Origin: Sphingorhabdus lutea
GTDB lineage: Bacteria; Pseudomonadota; Alphaproteobacteria; Sphingomonadales; Sphingomonadaceae
Assembly (NCBI RefSeq): GCF_001889025.1
Contig: NZ_CP018154.1
Location: forward strand, 2,284,501-2,348,500
Direction: 5' to 3'
Length of the DNA stretch: 64,000 nt
The stretch's first letter is position 1; each line of letters starts with the position of its first letter. Made by a program: the position numbers and the translations under genes. This document shows, one piece after another, positions 1-10,005 of this stretch. The notes beneath the pieces are model-generated. The model ran no database searches. It was not told the origin of the DNA and saw only the letters and a list, made by a program, of their open reading frames with translations.

Positions 1-1311
1 CGTCATTTGGCTGCCAAAAATACCCTCTATGGTGGATGTCATGCTGGCCACATTGCCATTTTTATCCACCGCAACAAAATGGGTTGTTCCGGCAACTTCC
101 GAAGAAATGGCGGCGGTGCGCGGCGGTGCGCCCTTTGGCGTGCCTGCGGGATAATCGGCCCTGCTTTTTTCTGGATCAATCATCGCGCTACGCTCAGCCA
201 AATATTGCTTATCCAATAATCCCTTAATCGGCACATCAACCATGGCAGGGTCGGCCAAATATTTCTCTCTATCGGCATAGGCAAGGCGCATAGCCTCATG
301 AATAATATGCCATGATTGAGGGTTATCCTTGCCCAATTTGCCCATATCAAAACGCTCTATACTACCCAAAATTTGCAGCACAGTTGACGCGCCGGATGAT
401 GGCGGCCCCATGCCGCAAATGACATAAACCCGATATTGTGAACATATCGCATCCTGCTCTTTTGCCTTATAATTGGCCAAATCGCTCATCGTCATATCGG
501 CAGGGTTAACGGGCGCATTTTGCACCTTGTCCACAATGGACGAAGCGATGCTACCTTGGTAAAAACTATCCGCGCCTTCCTTGGCCATTAAACGCAATGT
601 CGCGGCCATTTCTGGATTTTTAATAATAGACCCAACGGGCGCTGGTTTTCCATCCACATAATAAATTTTTTGCGTTTCGGGAAAATCGACCCAAAATCGC
701 TCCACTGCTAATAATCTAGAATTTAAGGTCGCATTCACCTCAAAACCGTCCTCAGCCAATTTTATGGCGGGTGCAAATAATGTAGCCCATGGCAATTTAC
801 CCCATTTTTGATGCGTCATTTCCATTAAGCGCATATTGCCCGGCACACCGACCGACTTGCCGCCCGGCACGGCCCGATAAAATGATAATGCTTTGCCATC
901 AGCATCCAGAAATCTGTTGCTATTTGCTGCGGCGGGTGCGGTTTCGCGGCCATTTATGCTGCTAATCTGGCCATTTTCACTATTTTGATATAGCAAAAAT
1001 CCGCCGCCGCCTATGCCACTGGATTGCGGTTCAACTACGCTAAGGGCAAGCATCATCGCCATGGCTGCATCGGCCGCGCTGCCGCCCTGACGCAAAATTT
1101 CCATTCCCGCCTCACTTACGCGCGGATCGGCGGAACTTGCCACCATATTGCCAATATTAACCGCATTTTCATCTGCCGTTTTTTCGGCGGTAGAGGCGGC
1201 GGTATTATGCGCAATATTTGGCCCAGCCGATGCGTTTATTGCCGAGGCAGCACAGGCCGTTTGCGCCAAAAATGCCGCGCATAATCCGGTTTTAATAAAG
1301 CCTTTTAACAT
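1..1311 (-). CDS. ggt: Gamma-glutamyltransferase, C-terminus cut by the window edge
   Basis: The first 437 residues of a gamma-glutamyltranspeptidase, which cleaves the gamma-glutamyl bond of glutathione in the periplasm and transfers the glutamyl group to water or amino acids. The N-terminus is a signal peptide (MLKGFIKTGLCAAFLAQTAC, then Ala-rich), followed by the family start VASSADPRVSEAGMEILRQG. The glycine-rich GIGGGGFLL segment and GPPSSGAST are both present. Near the cut, AGTTHFVAVD holds the Thr (about residue 409) that becomes the N-terminal nucleophile of the small subunit after self-cleavage. Roughly 140-150 residues of the small subunit should lie outside the window. The ATG start gives a normal signal peptide. 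Family assignment is firm. Confidence 0.93.
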   Translation of the reverse strand, partial: MLKGFIKTGLCAAFLAQTACAASAINASAGPNIAHNTAASTAEKTADENAVNIGNMVASSADPRVSEAGMEILRQGGSAADAAMAMMLALSVVEPQSSGIGGGGFLLYQNSENGQISSINGRETAPAAANSNRFLDADGKALSFYRAVPGGKSVGVPGNMRLMEMTHQKWGKLPWATLFAPAIKLAEDGFEVNATLNSRLLAVERFWVDFPETQKIYYVDGKPAPVGSIIKNPEMAATLRLMAKEGADSFYQGSIASSIVDKVQNAPVNPADMTMSDLANYKAKEQDAICSQYRVYVICGMGPPSSGASTVLQILGSIERFDMGKLGKDNPQSWHIIHEAMRLAYADREKYLADPAMVDVPIKGLLDKQYLAERSAMIDPEKSRADYPAGTPKGAPPRTAAISSEVAGTTHFVAVDKNGNVASMTSTIEGIFGSQMT

Positions 1312-1393
1312 TGCGTTCCCCAATATAAATTTAAATATATTATGTGGCTAAATCCTAAACCCGCAAAGGGGCTGCTGGCAAGCGATACTATTT

Positions 1394-1429
1394 CTATGTG
1401 ATAATCTATGTGATAATCTATGTGATAAT
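1394..1429. repeat. 12-bp tandem repeat, three copies
   Basis: Three perfect consecutive copies of CTATGTGATAAT lie in the space between the gamma-glutamyltransferase start and the pyrD end. Too short for any known mobile repeat; it looks like a small slippage-type minisatellite. Confidence 0.85.
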
Positions 1430-1467
1430 TTTGCGGTCAAATGCCCACATGATGCGCCAATATAATT

Positions 1468-2523
1468 TTAGGCATCTGTGCCAATAATTTGCGATAAATG
1501 GTCCATTTGATGCGCGTCCATATATGCCAATAAATCATCGGCAATTTTTTTGGCCAGATATGGGCCATGGAAAACCAACGCGCTGTAAATTTGAACCAAA
1601 GATGCGCCCGCGCGCATCCGGTCAATCACATCCTGTGCATTTTCAATGCCGCCCACCCCGATTAAGGGGATACCCCCCTGCGACAGCGCGTAAAAATCGC
1701 GCAGCCTTTGCAGGGCCAATTGCTTTAACGGCGCACCGGAAAGCCCGCCCGCCTCTCCAGAATATTTGGATGATAAATTGGGCCGTGAAATGGTGGTGTT
1801 GGAAATGATAAGCGCATCGACATGATGCGCCAATGCGGCATTATAAATATCCTGTATATCTTCGGCCATTAAATCAGGCGCAATTTTCAAAAATATCGGG
1901 CATTTTTTGCCATTTTCTTCTGCGGATTGACGCGCCTGATGCACCGCCGCCAATAATATATTTAATTGCTCGCTACCCTGTAAATCGCGCAATCCCGGCG
2001 TGTTAGGGGAGCTGATATTCACGGTAAGATAATCGGCATAGGGCGCCATAATCTGCACCCCTTGAACATAATCATTGACGCGGTCGCCGCTATCCTTATT
2101 CGCGCCAATATTTATCCCCAATGGCGCAGAAAGGCCATTTTGGCGCGCTCTTTTAACACGCTCCAAAACCTTTACATGGCCATCATTGTTAAAACCCATG
2201 CGGTTGATAACCGCTCGGTCCTGGGTCAATCTGAACAAACGCGGCTTATCATTTCCCAATTGTGCAAAGGGCGTGACCGTGCCAATTTCAACATAGCCAA
2301 AGCCCATGGCCATTATTTCGCGCGGCACTTCGGCATTTTTGTCAAATCCGGGGGCAAGACCAATGGGCGTGGGAAAGTTTATGCCGCATATATTTTGAGA
2401 TAAACGACTATCCTTGAATGGCTTATTCACAATGGGGCTTAATTTAAGCGCAGAAATGGCCAGCCTATGTGCTTTTTCGGCATCAAGTGCGAAAATAAAT
2501 TTAGTTGCGAGATTATACAGCAT
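1468..2523 (-). CDS. pyrD: Dihydroorotate dehydrogenase (quinone), class 2
   Basis: 351 residues, the normal length for the membrane-associated class 2 enzyme that oxidises dihydroorotate to orotate with ubiquinone in pyrimidine synthesis. The N-terminal helix (MLYNLATKFIFALDAEKAHR) is the quinone/membrane-contact part. The FMN barrel follows with PIGLAPGFDKNAE, the VNISSPNTPGLR loop carrying the class 2 catalytic Ser, IFLKIAPDL, and the phosphate-binding LIGVGGIENAQD near the end. It stands alone on the minus strand, as pyrD often does. No sign of damage. Confidence 0.96.
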   Translation of the reverse strand: MLYNLATKFIFALDAEKAHRLAISALKLSPIVNKPFKDSRLSQNICGINFPTPIGLAPGFDKNAEVPREIMAMGFGYVEIGTVTPFAQLGNDKPRLFRLTQDRAVINRMGFNNDGHVKVLERVKRARQNGLSAPLGINIGANKDSGDRVNDYVQGVQIMAPYADYLTVNISSPNTPGLRDLQGSEQLNILLAAVHQARQSAEENGKKCPIFLKIAPDLMAEDIQDIYNAALAHHVDALIISNTTISRPNLSSKYSGEAGGLSGAPLKQLALQRLRDFYALSQGGIPLIGVGGIENAQDVIDRMRAGASLVQIYSALVFHGPYLAKKIADDLLAYMDAHQMDHLSQIIGTDA

Positions 2524-2636
2524 ATTAATAGCAAAATGTCGTTTCTATCCAATATTTTTGGAATTTTCTACCATATCTAACCGCTTGCGACCCAAAGGGC
2601 TAAACCGTTTTACGGCACATGTCCTTTTCCTTATCA

Positions 2637-2670
2637 CGGCCTGCCATTCATTTGGACAGGCCGTTTTTTT
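2637..2670 (+). terminator. Orphan plus-strand intrinsic terminator
   Basis: CGGCCTG and CAGGCCG form a 7-bp GC stem with a 13-base loop, followed directly by seven T. It points along the plus strand, but no plus-strand gene lies upstream; pyrD starts at 2523 in the other direction. It could end antisense transcription or a small RNA from 2524-2636. Confidence 0.65.
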
Positions 2671-2683
2671 GTCGGTTTTTTTA

Positions 2684-2713
2684 AGAAAAAGGGCCAAACC
2701 ATTGGTTCAGCCC
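2684..2713 (-). terminator. Intrinsic terminator of the cyclophilin gene
   Basis: Read on the minus strand, GGGCTGAACC and GGTTTGGCCC form a continuous 10-bp stem (two G-T pairs) with a 3-base loop, followed by TTTTT. It starts about 10 bases after the cyclophilin stop codon. Confidence 0.85.
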
Positions 2714-2722
2714 CCTTAAACT

Positions 2723-3172
2723 TTATGCCAAAGTGATATTGTTGATAATACCGGGATTTTTTGGTGGCTCACCCTTTGGTAAGGCATCAACATTTTCCAT
2801 ACCTTCAATCACTTCGCCCCATGCGGTATATTGGCGATCAAGGAAGGATGCATCATCAAAACAGATGAAAAATTGGCTGTTCGCGCTGTTCGGGTCCATG
2901 GCACGCGCCATTGAACATACGCCGCGCTGGTGCGACAAATCGTTAAATTCTTGGGTCAAATTTGGTTTTTTCGATCCGCCCATGCCTGTGCCATCGGGGC
3001 AACCGCCCTGCGCCATAAATCCGTCAATAACGCGGTGAAACTTCACCCCGTCATAAAATCCTTCCTGCGCCAATTCGGTGATACGCGCAACATGGCCAGG
3101 GGCCAAATCTGGACGCAATTTAATTTTTACATCGCCGCTTGATGTGTGAAGTGTCAATGTTTCAAATGCCAC
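2723..3172 (-). CDS. Peptidyl-prolyl cis-trans isomerase, cyclophilin type
   Basis: 149-residue cytoplasmic cyclophilin without a signal peptide; it speeds up isomerisation of Xaa-Pro bonds in folding proteins. The conserved order is visible: VKFHRVIDGFMAQGGCP (catalytic Arg in FHRVI), GVCSMARAMDPNSANSQFFI and YTAWGEVIEGM. This is the compact type similar to E. coli PpiB, but I would not fix a symbol between ppiA and ppiB. It is a single-gene unit with its own terminator just downstream. Confidence 0.94.
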   Translation of the reverse strand: MAFETLTLHTSSGDVKIKLRPDLAPGHVARITELAQEGFYDGVKFHRVIDGFMAQGGCPDGTGMGGSKKPNLTQEFNDLSHQRGVCSMARAMDPNSANSQFFICFDDASFLDRQYTAWGEVIEGMENVDALPKGEPPKNPGIINNITLA

Positions 3173-3367
3173 AATTTTTCCAATCTAATATTATTACATT
3201 TATGTGAATTTATAAAATTACCTGCCTTCTCTAATCAAATATAACTGCGTTGCAAATGCCTTAGACAGAAATTTTTGCCTAAATTGCTTTAATATTATCT
3301 CTAAGCTGTTAAATGTGCCAGCTAGAGCGACGATTAACATAGATGATTTATAGAAAAAGGGGGCCAG

Positions 3368-4795
3368 ATGACAGATAATATTCAATCTAATAATCATGGC
3401 TTTACCCCTGACGAGGCCGAAACCTTACCCGTAATTGAGGTGTTGGATGAGGATAACCGCCTGCGTTCACAATATGTGGATCAGGTGCATGACTGCCTTG
3501 ATGAAGATGATAATGAACAAATTTATCGCTTGGTTCAACCACTGCACACTGCCGATATTGCCGATTTATTTGAATTAACCCCGCGCGATGATCGCGGCAA
3601 ATTGGCGCTTGCCCTTGGCGATTTGATGAGCGCGGATGTGCTTGCCGAAATCAATGATTATGTGCGCGAAGATATTATTGACGCCCTGCCCGCTGGACAG
3701 GTGGCCGACCTTGCCGCGCAATTGGAAACCGACGATGCGGTTGCGATTATTGAAGATTTGGAAGAGGATGAACAGCGTGCGGTTTTGGACATTTTGGGTC
3801 CTGAAGACCGCGCCGCAATTGAAAATGCCCTTTCCTATCCCGAAGAATCGGCGGGCCGGATTATGCAACGCGATTTGGTCGCCGCACCGGAAACCATGAC
3901 CGTAGGGCAATTGATTGATTATTTGCGTGTGCGTAGTGATTTAACCACCGAATTTTGGGAAGTTTTCATTGTTGACCCGCATTATAAACCCATTGGCACA
4001 TGCCAATTAAGCTGGATTTTGCGCACGCCGCGCTCCATCCCGCTTGGCGATGTGATGAAACGCGATCAAAGCTTAATTCCTGTTGATTTGGATCAAGAAG
4101 AAGTCGCACTGCGTTTCCAAAAATATTCGTTAATTTCCGCGGCTGTGGTGGATGATGAAGGCCGATTGGTCGGCGTGATTACCGCCGATGATATTGCGCA
4201 TATTATTTCCGAAGAGGCGGGCGAGGATATTTTGCGCCTGTCGGGTGCAGGCGAAGGCGATATTAACGAACCGATTATCGATAGTTATAAGGCGCGGGTT
4301 CGCTGGCTGGTTGCTAATTTGGGCACGGCGATGATCGCGTCATTCATTATTGCGCAATTTGGCGCGGCAATATCCTCTATGGTTGCGCTTGCCGTTTTAA
4401 TGCCCATTGTGGCATCCATTGGCGGCAATGCGGGAACGCAGACATTGGCCGTAACAGTGCGCGCATTGGCCACCAATCAATTGACCCAATCCAACACCAT
4501 ATGGGCCATAAAAAGGGAGCTTTATGTCGCCCTGTCAATGGGGGTTAGCATTGCGATTATCGCGGGTTTGGGTGCGGGTTATTTTTTCACCAATCCGATT
4601 TTGGGCGCGGTGATAGCAGCGGCGATTTTATGTAATATTGTCATTGCGGGCATGTCGGGGGTGATTATTCCGGTTATTTTAGACCGATTGGATCAGGACC
4701 CTGCAGTTTCCAGCTCTATCTTTGTGACCATGATTACCGATTCAATGGGTTTTTTATTATTTCTTGGCCTTGCCGTGGCAAGCAATATTGTGTGA
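3368..4795 (+). CDS. mgtE: Magnesium transporter MgtE
   Basis: 475 residues with the full MgtE layout. An acidic N-terminal superhelical domain (to about residue 140) is followed by two CBS modules that sense cytoplasmic Mg2+ (about 150-270, with VVDDEGRLVGVITADD), then five membrane helices (about 295-475) with the pore signature ASIGGNAGTQTLAV and VRALA. It is a channel-like Mg2+ importer of the inner membrane. A purine-rich GGGGG stretch lies shortly before the ATG. The 195-bp upstream gap shows no Mg2+ riboswitch that I can recognise. Confidence 0.95.
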   Translation: MTDNIQSNNHGFTPDEAETLPVIEVLDEDNRLRSQYVDQVHDCLDEDDNEQIYRLVQPLHTADIADLFELTPRDDRGKLALALGDLMSADVLAEINDYVREDIIDALPAGQVADLAAQLETDDAVAIIEDLEEDEQRAVLDILGPEDRAAIENALSYPEESAGRIMQRDLVAAPETMTVGQLIDYLRVRSDLTTEFWEVFIVDPHYKPIGTCQLSWILRTPRSIPLGDVMKRDQSLIPVDLDQEEVALRFQKYSLISAAVVDDEGRLVGVITADDIAHIISEEAGEDILRLSGAGEGDINEPIIDSYKARVRWLVANLGTAMIASFIIAQFGAAISSMVALAVLMPIVASIGGNAGTQTLAVTVRALATNQLTQSNTIWAIKRELYVALSMGVSIAIIAGLGAGYFFTNPILGAVIAAAILCNIVIAGMSGVIIPVILDRLDQDPAVSSSIFVTMITDSMGFLLFLGLAVASNIV

Positions 4796-4852
4796 ATAAA
4801 TTGACCCAATTTCAGAATAATTTCCAGTTTCAATATAATTTATCATCATAAT

Positions 4853-5275
4853 ATGCCCGTTCATTTAACCAAAATTGCATTTCGCAGCGAAAGCCCGGCT
4901 ACATTAAAAACATGGTTGGAAAGCCATGCCGCCAACAATGGCGGCGCGGGTGAGGCATTATTAACAACCCGATATATGCCCAAAAGAGCAGATGAAATGC
5001 ATGGGGCATCGCTTTATTGGATACATAGCGGTTTAATCGTCGGGCGCAGCCCCATTATCGGGTTTCAAGAAAATGGCGCAGGGCGATATTGGATAAGGTT
5101 AAAGCCAAGATTGATTTTGGTCGAGCCACAGGCAAAGCGCGCGCATCAGGGATGGCGATATTTGGAAGATGATGCCGCGCCAAATGATTTGGCAAATGAT
5201 GATGGCGAGATAATCGACAATGAACCCATGCCACCAAAATTGATGCAACAGCTTTTAAAAATGGGCTTAATTTAG
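4853..5275 (+). CDS. DUF1489 family protein
   Basis: 140-residue soluble protein typical of alphaproteobacteria. It begins MPVHLTKIAFRSES and contains TRYMPKRADEM and SLYWIHSG followed by a hydrophobic IVGRSPIIGF strand, the pattern of the DUF1489 family. The C-terminal half holds RYWIRLKPRLILVEP and a HQGWRYLE motif. No catalytic motif is visible and the function is not known. It follows mgtE by 57 bases and may be co-transcribed. Confidence 0.85.
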   Translation: MPVHLTKIAFRSESPATLKTWLESHAANNGGAGEALLTTRYMPKRADEMHGASLYWIHSGLIVGRSPIIGFQENGAGRYWIRLKPRLILVEPQAKRAHQGWRYLEDDAAPNDLANDDGEIIDNEPMPPKLMQQLLKMGLI

Positions 5276-5369
5276 GATATTGTGCCTTTTGCATTGAATA
5301 ATTGCAAATGGCCCGCTTTTATTGCTATTGTCCCATAATTACTGCACAATGATTTCGGGGGAGAGGGCC

Positions 5370-7604
5370 ATGGGCGGTCAAGAAAAACATAAAATGCGGC
5401 CATTTTTTAAGCCGTTTTTGGCAGCTGCCTTTATGGGCTCTATCTTATTATTACATGGTTGTGGCAAAAATGATGATGATAAAACGCCCATAGCTAAAAA
5501 TATAATCGTCGATAGCGAATATCTTAAAACGGGCGGGGATGGCACCAATTGGGCGATGACCGGCTTTTCCTATGACGAACAAAGATATAGCCCTTTAGAC
5601 CAAATAAATGACAAAAATGTCAAACAATTGGGCATTGCATGGTTTGCTGACCTGCCCGATGCGCGGGGGCAAGAGGCCACCCCCGTCATTGTAAATGGCA
5701 GATTATATGTCACCACAGCATGGTCCAAATTATTTGCTTATGATGCAAAAACGGGCAAAGAGCTGTGGAATTTTGACCCCAAAGTTCCCAAAGAAACGGG
5801 GGCAAAGGCATGTTGCGATGTGGTTAATCGCGGCGTGGCATATTTTAACGGCAAATTATATTTGGGCACATTGGATGGCCGTTTAATCGCCATTGATGCC
5901 GCCACCGGCGTTCAATTATGGAGCGTGGCGACATTGGACCCATTATCCAATGGCACAATTACCGGTGTGCCGCGCGTTGTTAAAAATATGGTCATCATTG
6001 GCAATGGCGGGGCAGAATTTGGCACACGCGGCTATGTTACCGCCTATGACATAAATACCGGACGGCAGCTTTGGCGTTTTTACACCGTGCCCAATCCAAA
6101 GGGAGAGCCAGACGGCGAGATAAGCGATTCCATTTTGAAAACCGCGATAAATAGTTGGAGTAAAGAGGGCGGCAATTGGCGGCAAAGCGGTGGCGGCGGC
6201 ACCGTGTGGGACGCAATTGTTTATGATCATGAATTGGACCAGCTTTATATTGGTGTGGGCAATGGCAGCCCGTGGAATCATGGCATAAGGTCCAATGGAG
6301 AAGGTGATAATTTATTTCTATCCTCCATCGTCGCATTACGGCCCGATACTGGCGAATATATTTGGCATTATCAAGAAACGCCGGGCGAAACATGGGATTT
6401 CACCGCGACCCAGCCCATTATATTGGCCGATAAAAAGGCCGAAGATGGCAGCATAACCAAGGTTTTATATCATGCGCCGAAAAACGGATTTTTCTTTACC
6501 CTTAACCGTAAAAATGGCCAATTATTGGGCGCAGAACCATTTATTAAGGGGATAAATTGGGCCAGCGGATATGATATGAAAACGGGCCGCCCGATTGAAA
6601 ATCCCAAGGCACGTTTTTACAAAACGGGCGAAATGTTCATGTCCATTCCATCGGCGCTTGGCGCACATAATTGGCACCCGATGAGTTATAATCCCAATAC
6701 TGGCATGGTATATATTCCCGCGCAAATCGTTCCTGCGGCATATTTACCCCCCGCAAATGCGGATCAGGCCGCATCAAAGCCAAAGGGATTTAATTTAGGC
6801 ATCAATAGCGCAGGATTTGATTTCCCCGATGATGTTAATATCGTCAAGGCAGCAAAGGCAGCTGCAACCGGCCAATTGGTGGCATTTGATACCAAGGCAA
6901 ATAAGGTCGCATGGACGGTGGATTATCCCGCGCCATGGAATGGTGGCACGATGACGACCGCCGGCAATTTGGTTTTCCAAGGCACATCGACCGGCGAATT
7001 TAACGCATATAGCGCGGATAAGGGCACATTATTATGGAGCTTTCCCGTACAATCGGGCGTCCTTGCCGGGGCCGCCACCTATATGGTTGATGGGGAGCAA
7101 TATATTGCATTTTTAACGGGCAAGGGTGGTGCATTCCCCTTGGTCGCGGGATATGGCGGCGGGGCCAGCATGGCTGTTCCCAATATTGCGCGTTTGGTGG
7201 TCATGAAAATTGGCGGAACGACAAAATTCCCTGCCCTGCCAGCGGTCAGCGAGCATGTGTGGAATCCACCTGCCCAAGAAGGCAAGGCGGCAGACATCGC
7301 CGCCGGGCAAGCACATTTCCAACGTTACTGCATGACATGTCATGGTTCGGGCGCGGTGGGTAATGCGGTGCTTCCCGACCTTCGTAAATCGGGCACTTTG
7401 GCCGATGCCGAGACATGGAAAAGCATTATCATTGATGGCATGTTGGCGCAAAATGGCATGGTCAGTTTTGCCAATGTCCTATCGCCTGCACAGGCTGACC
7501 AAATACGGCAATATGTGATTAGCCGCGCGCATTATGCACAAAAAAATGAGGCAGAAATTACCAAGTCGGATAAGGCCGTAAAAGCAAAAAATACGGCAAA
7601 ATAA
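5370..7604 (+). CDS. PQQ-dependent dehydrogenase with C-terminal cytochrome c (quinohemoprotein)
   Basis: About 744 residues. I chose the ATG at 5370 because GGGGGAG sits at Shine-Dalgarno distance; an in-frame start at 5322 would only add a hydrophilic stretch. The N-terminus is a lipoprotein signal (FMGSILLLHGC), so the enzyme is probably anchored facing the periplasm. The PQQ beta-propeller follows, with the vicinal cysteine pair of the family (GAKACCDVV, about residue 148) and the catalytic Asp region (GETWDFTATQP). Near residue 654 YCMTCHG is a single haem c site. It therefore looks like a quinohemoprotein alcohol-type dehydrogenase passing electrons to the respiratory chain. The substrate cannot be read from sequence. 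No PQQ synthesis genes are in the window. Confidence 0.93.
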   Translation: MGGQEKHKMRPFFKPFLAAAFMGSILLLHGCGKNDDDKTPIAKNIIVDSEYLKTGGDGTNWAMTGFSYDEQRYSPLDQINDKNVKQLGIAWFADLPDARGQEATPVIVNGRLYVTTAWSKLFAYDAKTGKELWNFDPKVPKETGAKACCDVVNRGVAYFNGKLYLGTLDGRLIAIDAATGVQLWSVATLDPLSNGTITGVPRVVKNMVIIGNGGAEFGTRGYVTAYDINTGRQLWRFYTVPNPKGEPDGEISDSILKTAINSWSKEGGNWRQSGGGGTVWDAIVYDHELDQLYIGVGNGSPWNHGIRSNGEGDNLFLSSIVALRPDTGEYIWHYQETPGETWDFTATQPIILADKKAEDGSITKVLYHAPKNGFFFTLNRKNGQLLGAEPFIKGINWASGYDMKTGRPIENPKARFYKTGEMFMSIPSALGAHNWHPMSYNPNTGMVYIPAQIVPAAYLPPANADQAASKPKGFNLGINSAGFDFPDDVNIVKAAKAAATGQLVAFDTKANKVAWTVDYPAPWNGGTMTTAGNLVFQGTSTGEFNAYSADKGTLLWSFPVQSGVLAGAATYMVDGEQYIAFLTGKGGAFPLVAGYGGGASMAVPNIARLVVMKIGGTTKFPALPAVSEHVWNPPAQEGKAADIAAGQAHFQRYCMTCHGSGAVGNAVLPDLRKSGTLADAETWKSIIIDGMLAQNGMVSFANVLSPAQADQIRQYVISRAHYAQKNEAEITKSDKAVKAKNTAK

Positions 7605-7662
7605 TAAATAGGATAATAAACAAGCTGATTATTCAAAAATTTTCCAGCATTGGTAAAAATGT

Positions 7663-7720
7663 AATTTTAGGCGGGACAGGAATGGATATTATTCTTCCAT
7701 TTATGTGCCGCCTAAAAATT
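7663..7720. other. Large two-part inverted repeat (hairpin) 3' of the PQQ dehydrogenase
   Basis: AATTTTAGGCGG (7663-7674) pairs with CCGCCTAAAAATT (7708-7720) over 12 bp with one bulged A. Inside the loop AATGGA (7681-7686) pairs with TCCATT (7696-7701). It lies in the 323-bp gap 7605-7927, whose other content is the glnB promoter region. It may end or stabilise the dehydrogenase mRNA, or be a small structured element; there is no clean U-tract after it. Confidence 0.6.
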
Positions 7721-7806
7721 GGGCATATGATTAAATTTTAAGCATATCGCCATCGCCCTATTTCCTTATATTATCGTCAACGCGCCCATATGGGTAAGAT
7801 TCCAAA

Positions 7807-7823
7807 TTGGCACGCTTAATGCA
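7807..7823 (+). promoter_or_regulatory. Sigma-54 type -24/-12 promoter of glnBA
   Basis: TTGGCAC at 7807-7813 and ATGCA at 7819-7823 give GG-N10-GC, the invariant spacing of RpoN promoters, with TGGCACG matching the -24 consensus. It is about 105 bases before the glnB ATG. Control by NtrC under nitrogen limitation follows from the known biology of glnBA; I did not find a clear NtrC-box pair upstream. Confidence 0.75.
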
Positions 7824-7843
7824 TTATTAGTCATATGATATGA

Positions 7844-8266
<423 letters not shown>

Positions 8267-8279
8267 TCCTGCATCACTG

Positions 8280-8314
8280 CATAATGCGCCTTTGAATATA
8301 AAGGCTGCATTATG
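8280..8314 (+). other. Hairpin between glnB and glnA
   Basis: CATAATGC (8280-8287) pairs with GCATTATG (8307-8314), and CCTTT with AAAGG extends the stem inward, leaving a loop of about 6 bases. It starts 14 bases after the glnB stop and is not followed by a T-run, so it is more likely an mRNA-processing or stabilising hairpin than a strong terminator. Such a structure could set the glnB:glnA ratio. Confidence 0.6.
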
Positions 8315-8434
8315 ACGCGCAAATAAACGCATAAAATTCGAAAAACCAAAATTACCATAGTGTAAAAAATATTATCATTAATGTGAAAATTAAGAGGACG
8401 GCATAAGCCGCCCCAATAGTCGGAAGGAAATATA

Positions 8435-9847
8435 ATGACCAAGAAGCCTGCAGATATCCTTAAAATGATTAAGGATGAAGAAATTGATTGGGTGGACGTG
8501 CGCTTCACCGATCCACGTGGTAAATGGCAACATTTGACCATGTGCGCCAGCGCCATTGACGAAGATGCGTTGGAAGATGGTTTGATGTTTGACGGTTCGT
8601 CCATCGCAGGTTGGAAAGCCATTAACGAATCCGACATGATTTTGAAACCCGATTTGGATGCAGTATATATGGATCCATTTTCCGCCACCCCAATGATGAT
8701 TTTGGTGTGCGATATTTTGGAACCATCCACCGGTGATTTATATTCGCGTGACCCACGTTCCACCGCGAAACGCGCCGAGGCATTTTTGAAAACAACCGGC
8801 ATTGGCGATACAATTTATGTTGGACCAGAAGCCGAATTTTTCATGTTTGACGATGTCCGTTTCGAAGATGGCTATAATGGTTCAGGCTTTAAAATTGACG
8901 ATATTGAATTGCCAACCAATACGGGCCGTGTTTATGAAACCGGCAATATGGGCCATCGTCCCCGTGCAAAGGGCGGATATTTCCCCGTTGCGCCCGTGGA
9001 CAGCGCGGTTGACATTCGCGGCGAAATGGTTGCCACCATGTTGGAAATGGGCCTTCCCTGTGACAAACATCACCATGAAGTTGCCGCAGCCCAGCATGAG
9101 CTTGGCCTAACCTTTGGCACATTGGTGGAAACCGCCGACCGGATGCAGGTTTATAAATATGTGGTGCATCAAGTGGCCCATGCATATGGCAAAACCGCCA
9201 CTTTCATGCCAAAACCCATTAAAGAAGATAATGGTTCGGGCATGCACACCCACATGTCCATTTGGGCCGATGGTAAGCCAAAATTTGCGGGCAATGAATA
9301 TGCCGGCCTGTCCGAGGCATGCCTATATTTCATTGGCGGCGTGATTAAGCACGCAAAGGCGCTGAACGCCTTTACCAATCCCACAACCAACAGCTATAAA
9401 CGTCTTGTCCCTGGCTATGAAGCACCTGTGCTTCTTGCCTATTCAAGCCGTAACCGCTCAGCATCTTGCCGTATTCCATATGGTACGGGTGATAAGGCGA
9501 AACGCGTTGAATTCCGTTTCCCTGATGCGATGGCCAACCCCTATCTTTGCTATTCTGCATTGTTGATGGCTGGCCTTGATGGGATTAAAAATAAAATCCA
9601 CCCTGGCGATGCCATGGACAAAAACCTATATGATTTGCCCCCTGCAGAGTTGGAGCAAGTGCCAACCGTATGCGGCAGCCTGCGTGAAGCATTGGATGCC
9701 TTGCAAGCGGATCATGAATTCCTATGCGTGGGTGATGTGTTTACCAAGGACCAAATCGACGCCTATAGCGAATTATTGTGGGAAGATGTGGCGCGTTGGG
9801 AAACCACCCCAAGCCCAGTTGAATTTGACATGTATTATAGCAGCTAA
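8435..9847 (+). CDS. glnA: Glutamine synthetase type I
   Basis: 470 residues, the usual GSI-beta length; the dodecameric enzyme makes glutamine from glutamate, ammonia and ATP. Visible motifs are DGSSIAGW, the metal-binding [19 protein letters not shown], the ATP-site [16 protein letters not shown], and NRSASCRIP. Tyr399 in NLYDLPPAE is the adenylylation site, so activity should be controlled by GlnE with GlnB. GGAAGG sits before the ATG. It forms a unit with glnB from the sigma-54 promoter and ends in a strong terminator. Confidence 0.97.
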   Translation: MTKKPADILKMIKDEEIDWVDVRFTDPRGKWQHLTMCASAIDEDALEDGLMFDGSSIAGWKAINESDMILKPDLDAVYMDPFSATPMMILVCDILEPSTGDLYSRDPRSTAKRAEAFLKTTGIGDTIYVGPEAEFFMFDDVRFEDGYNGSGFKIDDIELPTNTGRVYETGNMGHRPRAKGGYFPVAPVDSAVDIRGEMVATMLEMGLPCDKHHHEVAAAQHELGLTFGTLVETADRMQVYKYVVHQVAHAYGKTATFMPKPIKEDNGSGMHTHMSIWADGKPKFAGNEYAGLSEACLYFIGGVIKHAKALNAFTNPTTNSYKRLVPGYEAPVLLAYSSRNRSASCRIPYGTGDKAKRVEFRFPDAMANPYLCYSALLMAGLDGIKNKIHPGDAMDKNLYDLPPAELEQVPTVCGSLREALDALQADHEFLCVGDVFTKDQIDAYSELLWEDVARWETTPSPVEFDMYYSS

Positions 9848-9875
9848 TTGCTTTAGCAGCTTAGCAAAAATAAAG

Positions 9876-9907
9876 GGGCGTCTGGAGCAATTCAGACGTC
9901 CTTTTTT
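9876..9907 (+). terminator. Intrinsic terminator of glnBA
   Basis: GGGCGTCTG and CAGACGTCC form a 9-bp stem (one G-T pair) with an 8-base loop, followed by six T, 29 bases after the glnA stop. Confidence 0.9.
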
Positions 9908-10005
9908 ATGGGGCGGAAATGATAATATACAAGCTACCCCTTGCAATCATGCGGTCGTCATGGTCAATTAAACGCCACGATAATATTCCCTTTGGAGACG
10001 CCGTC

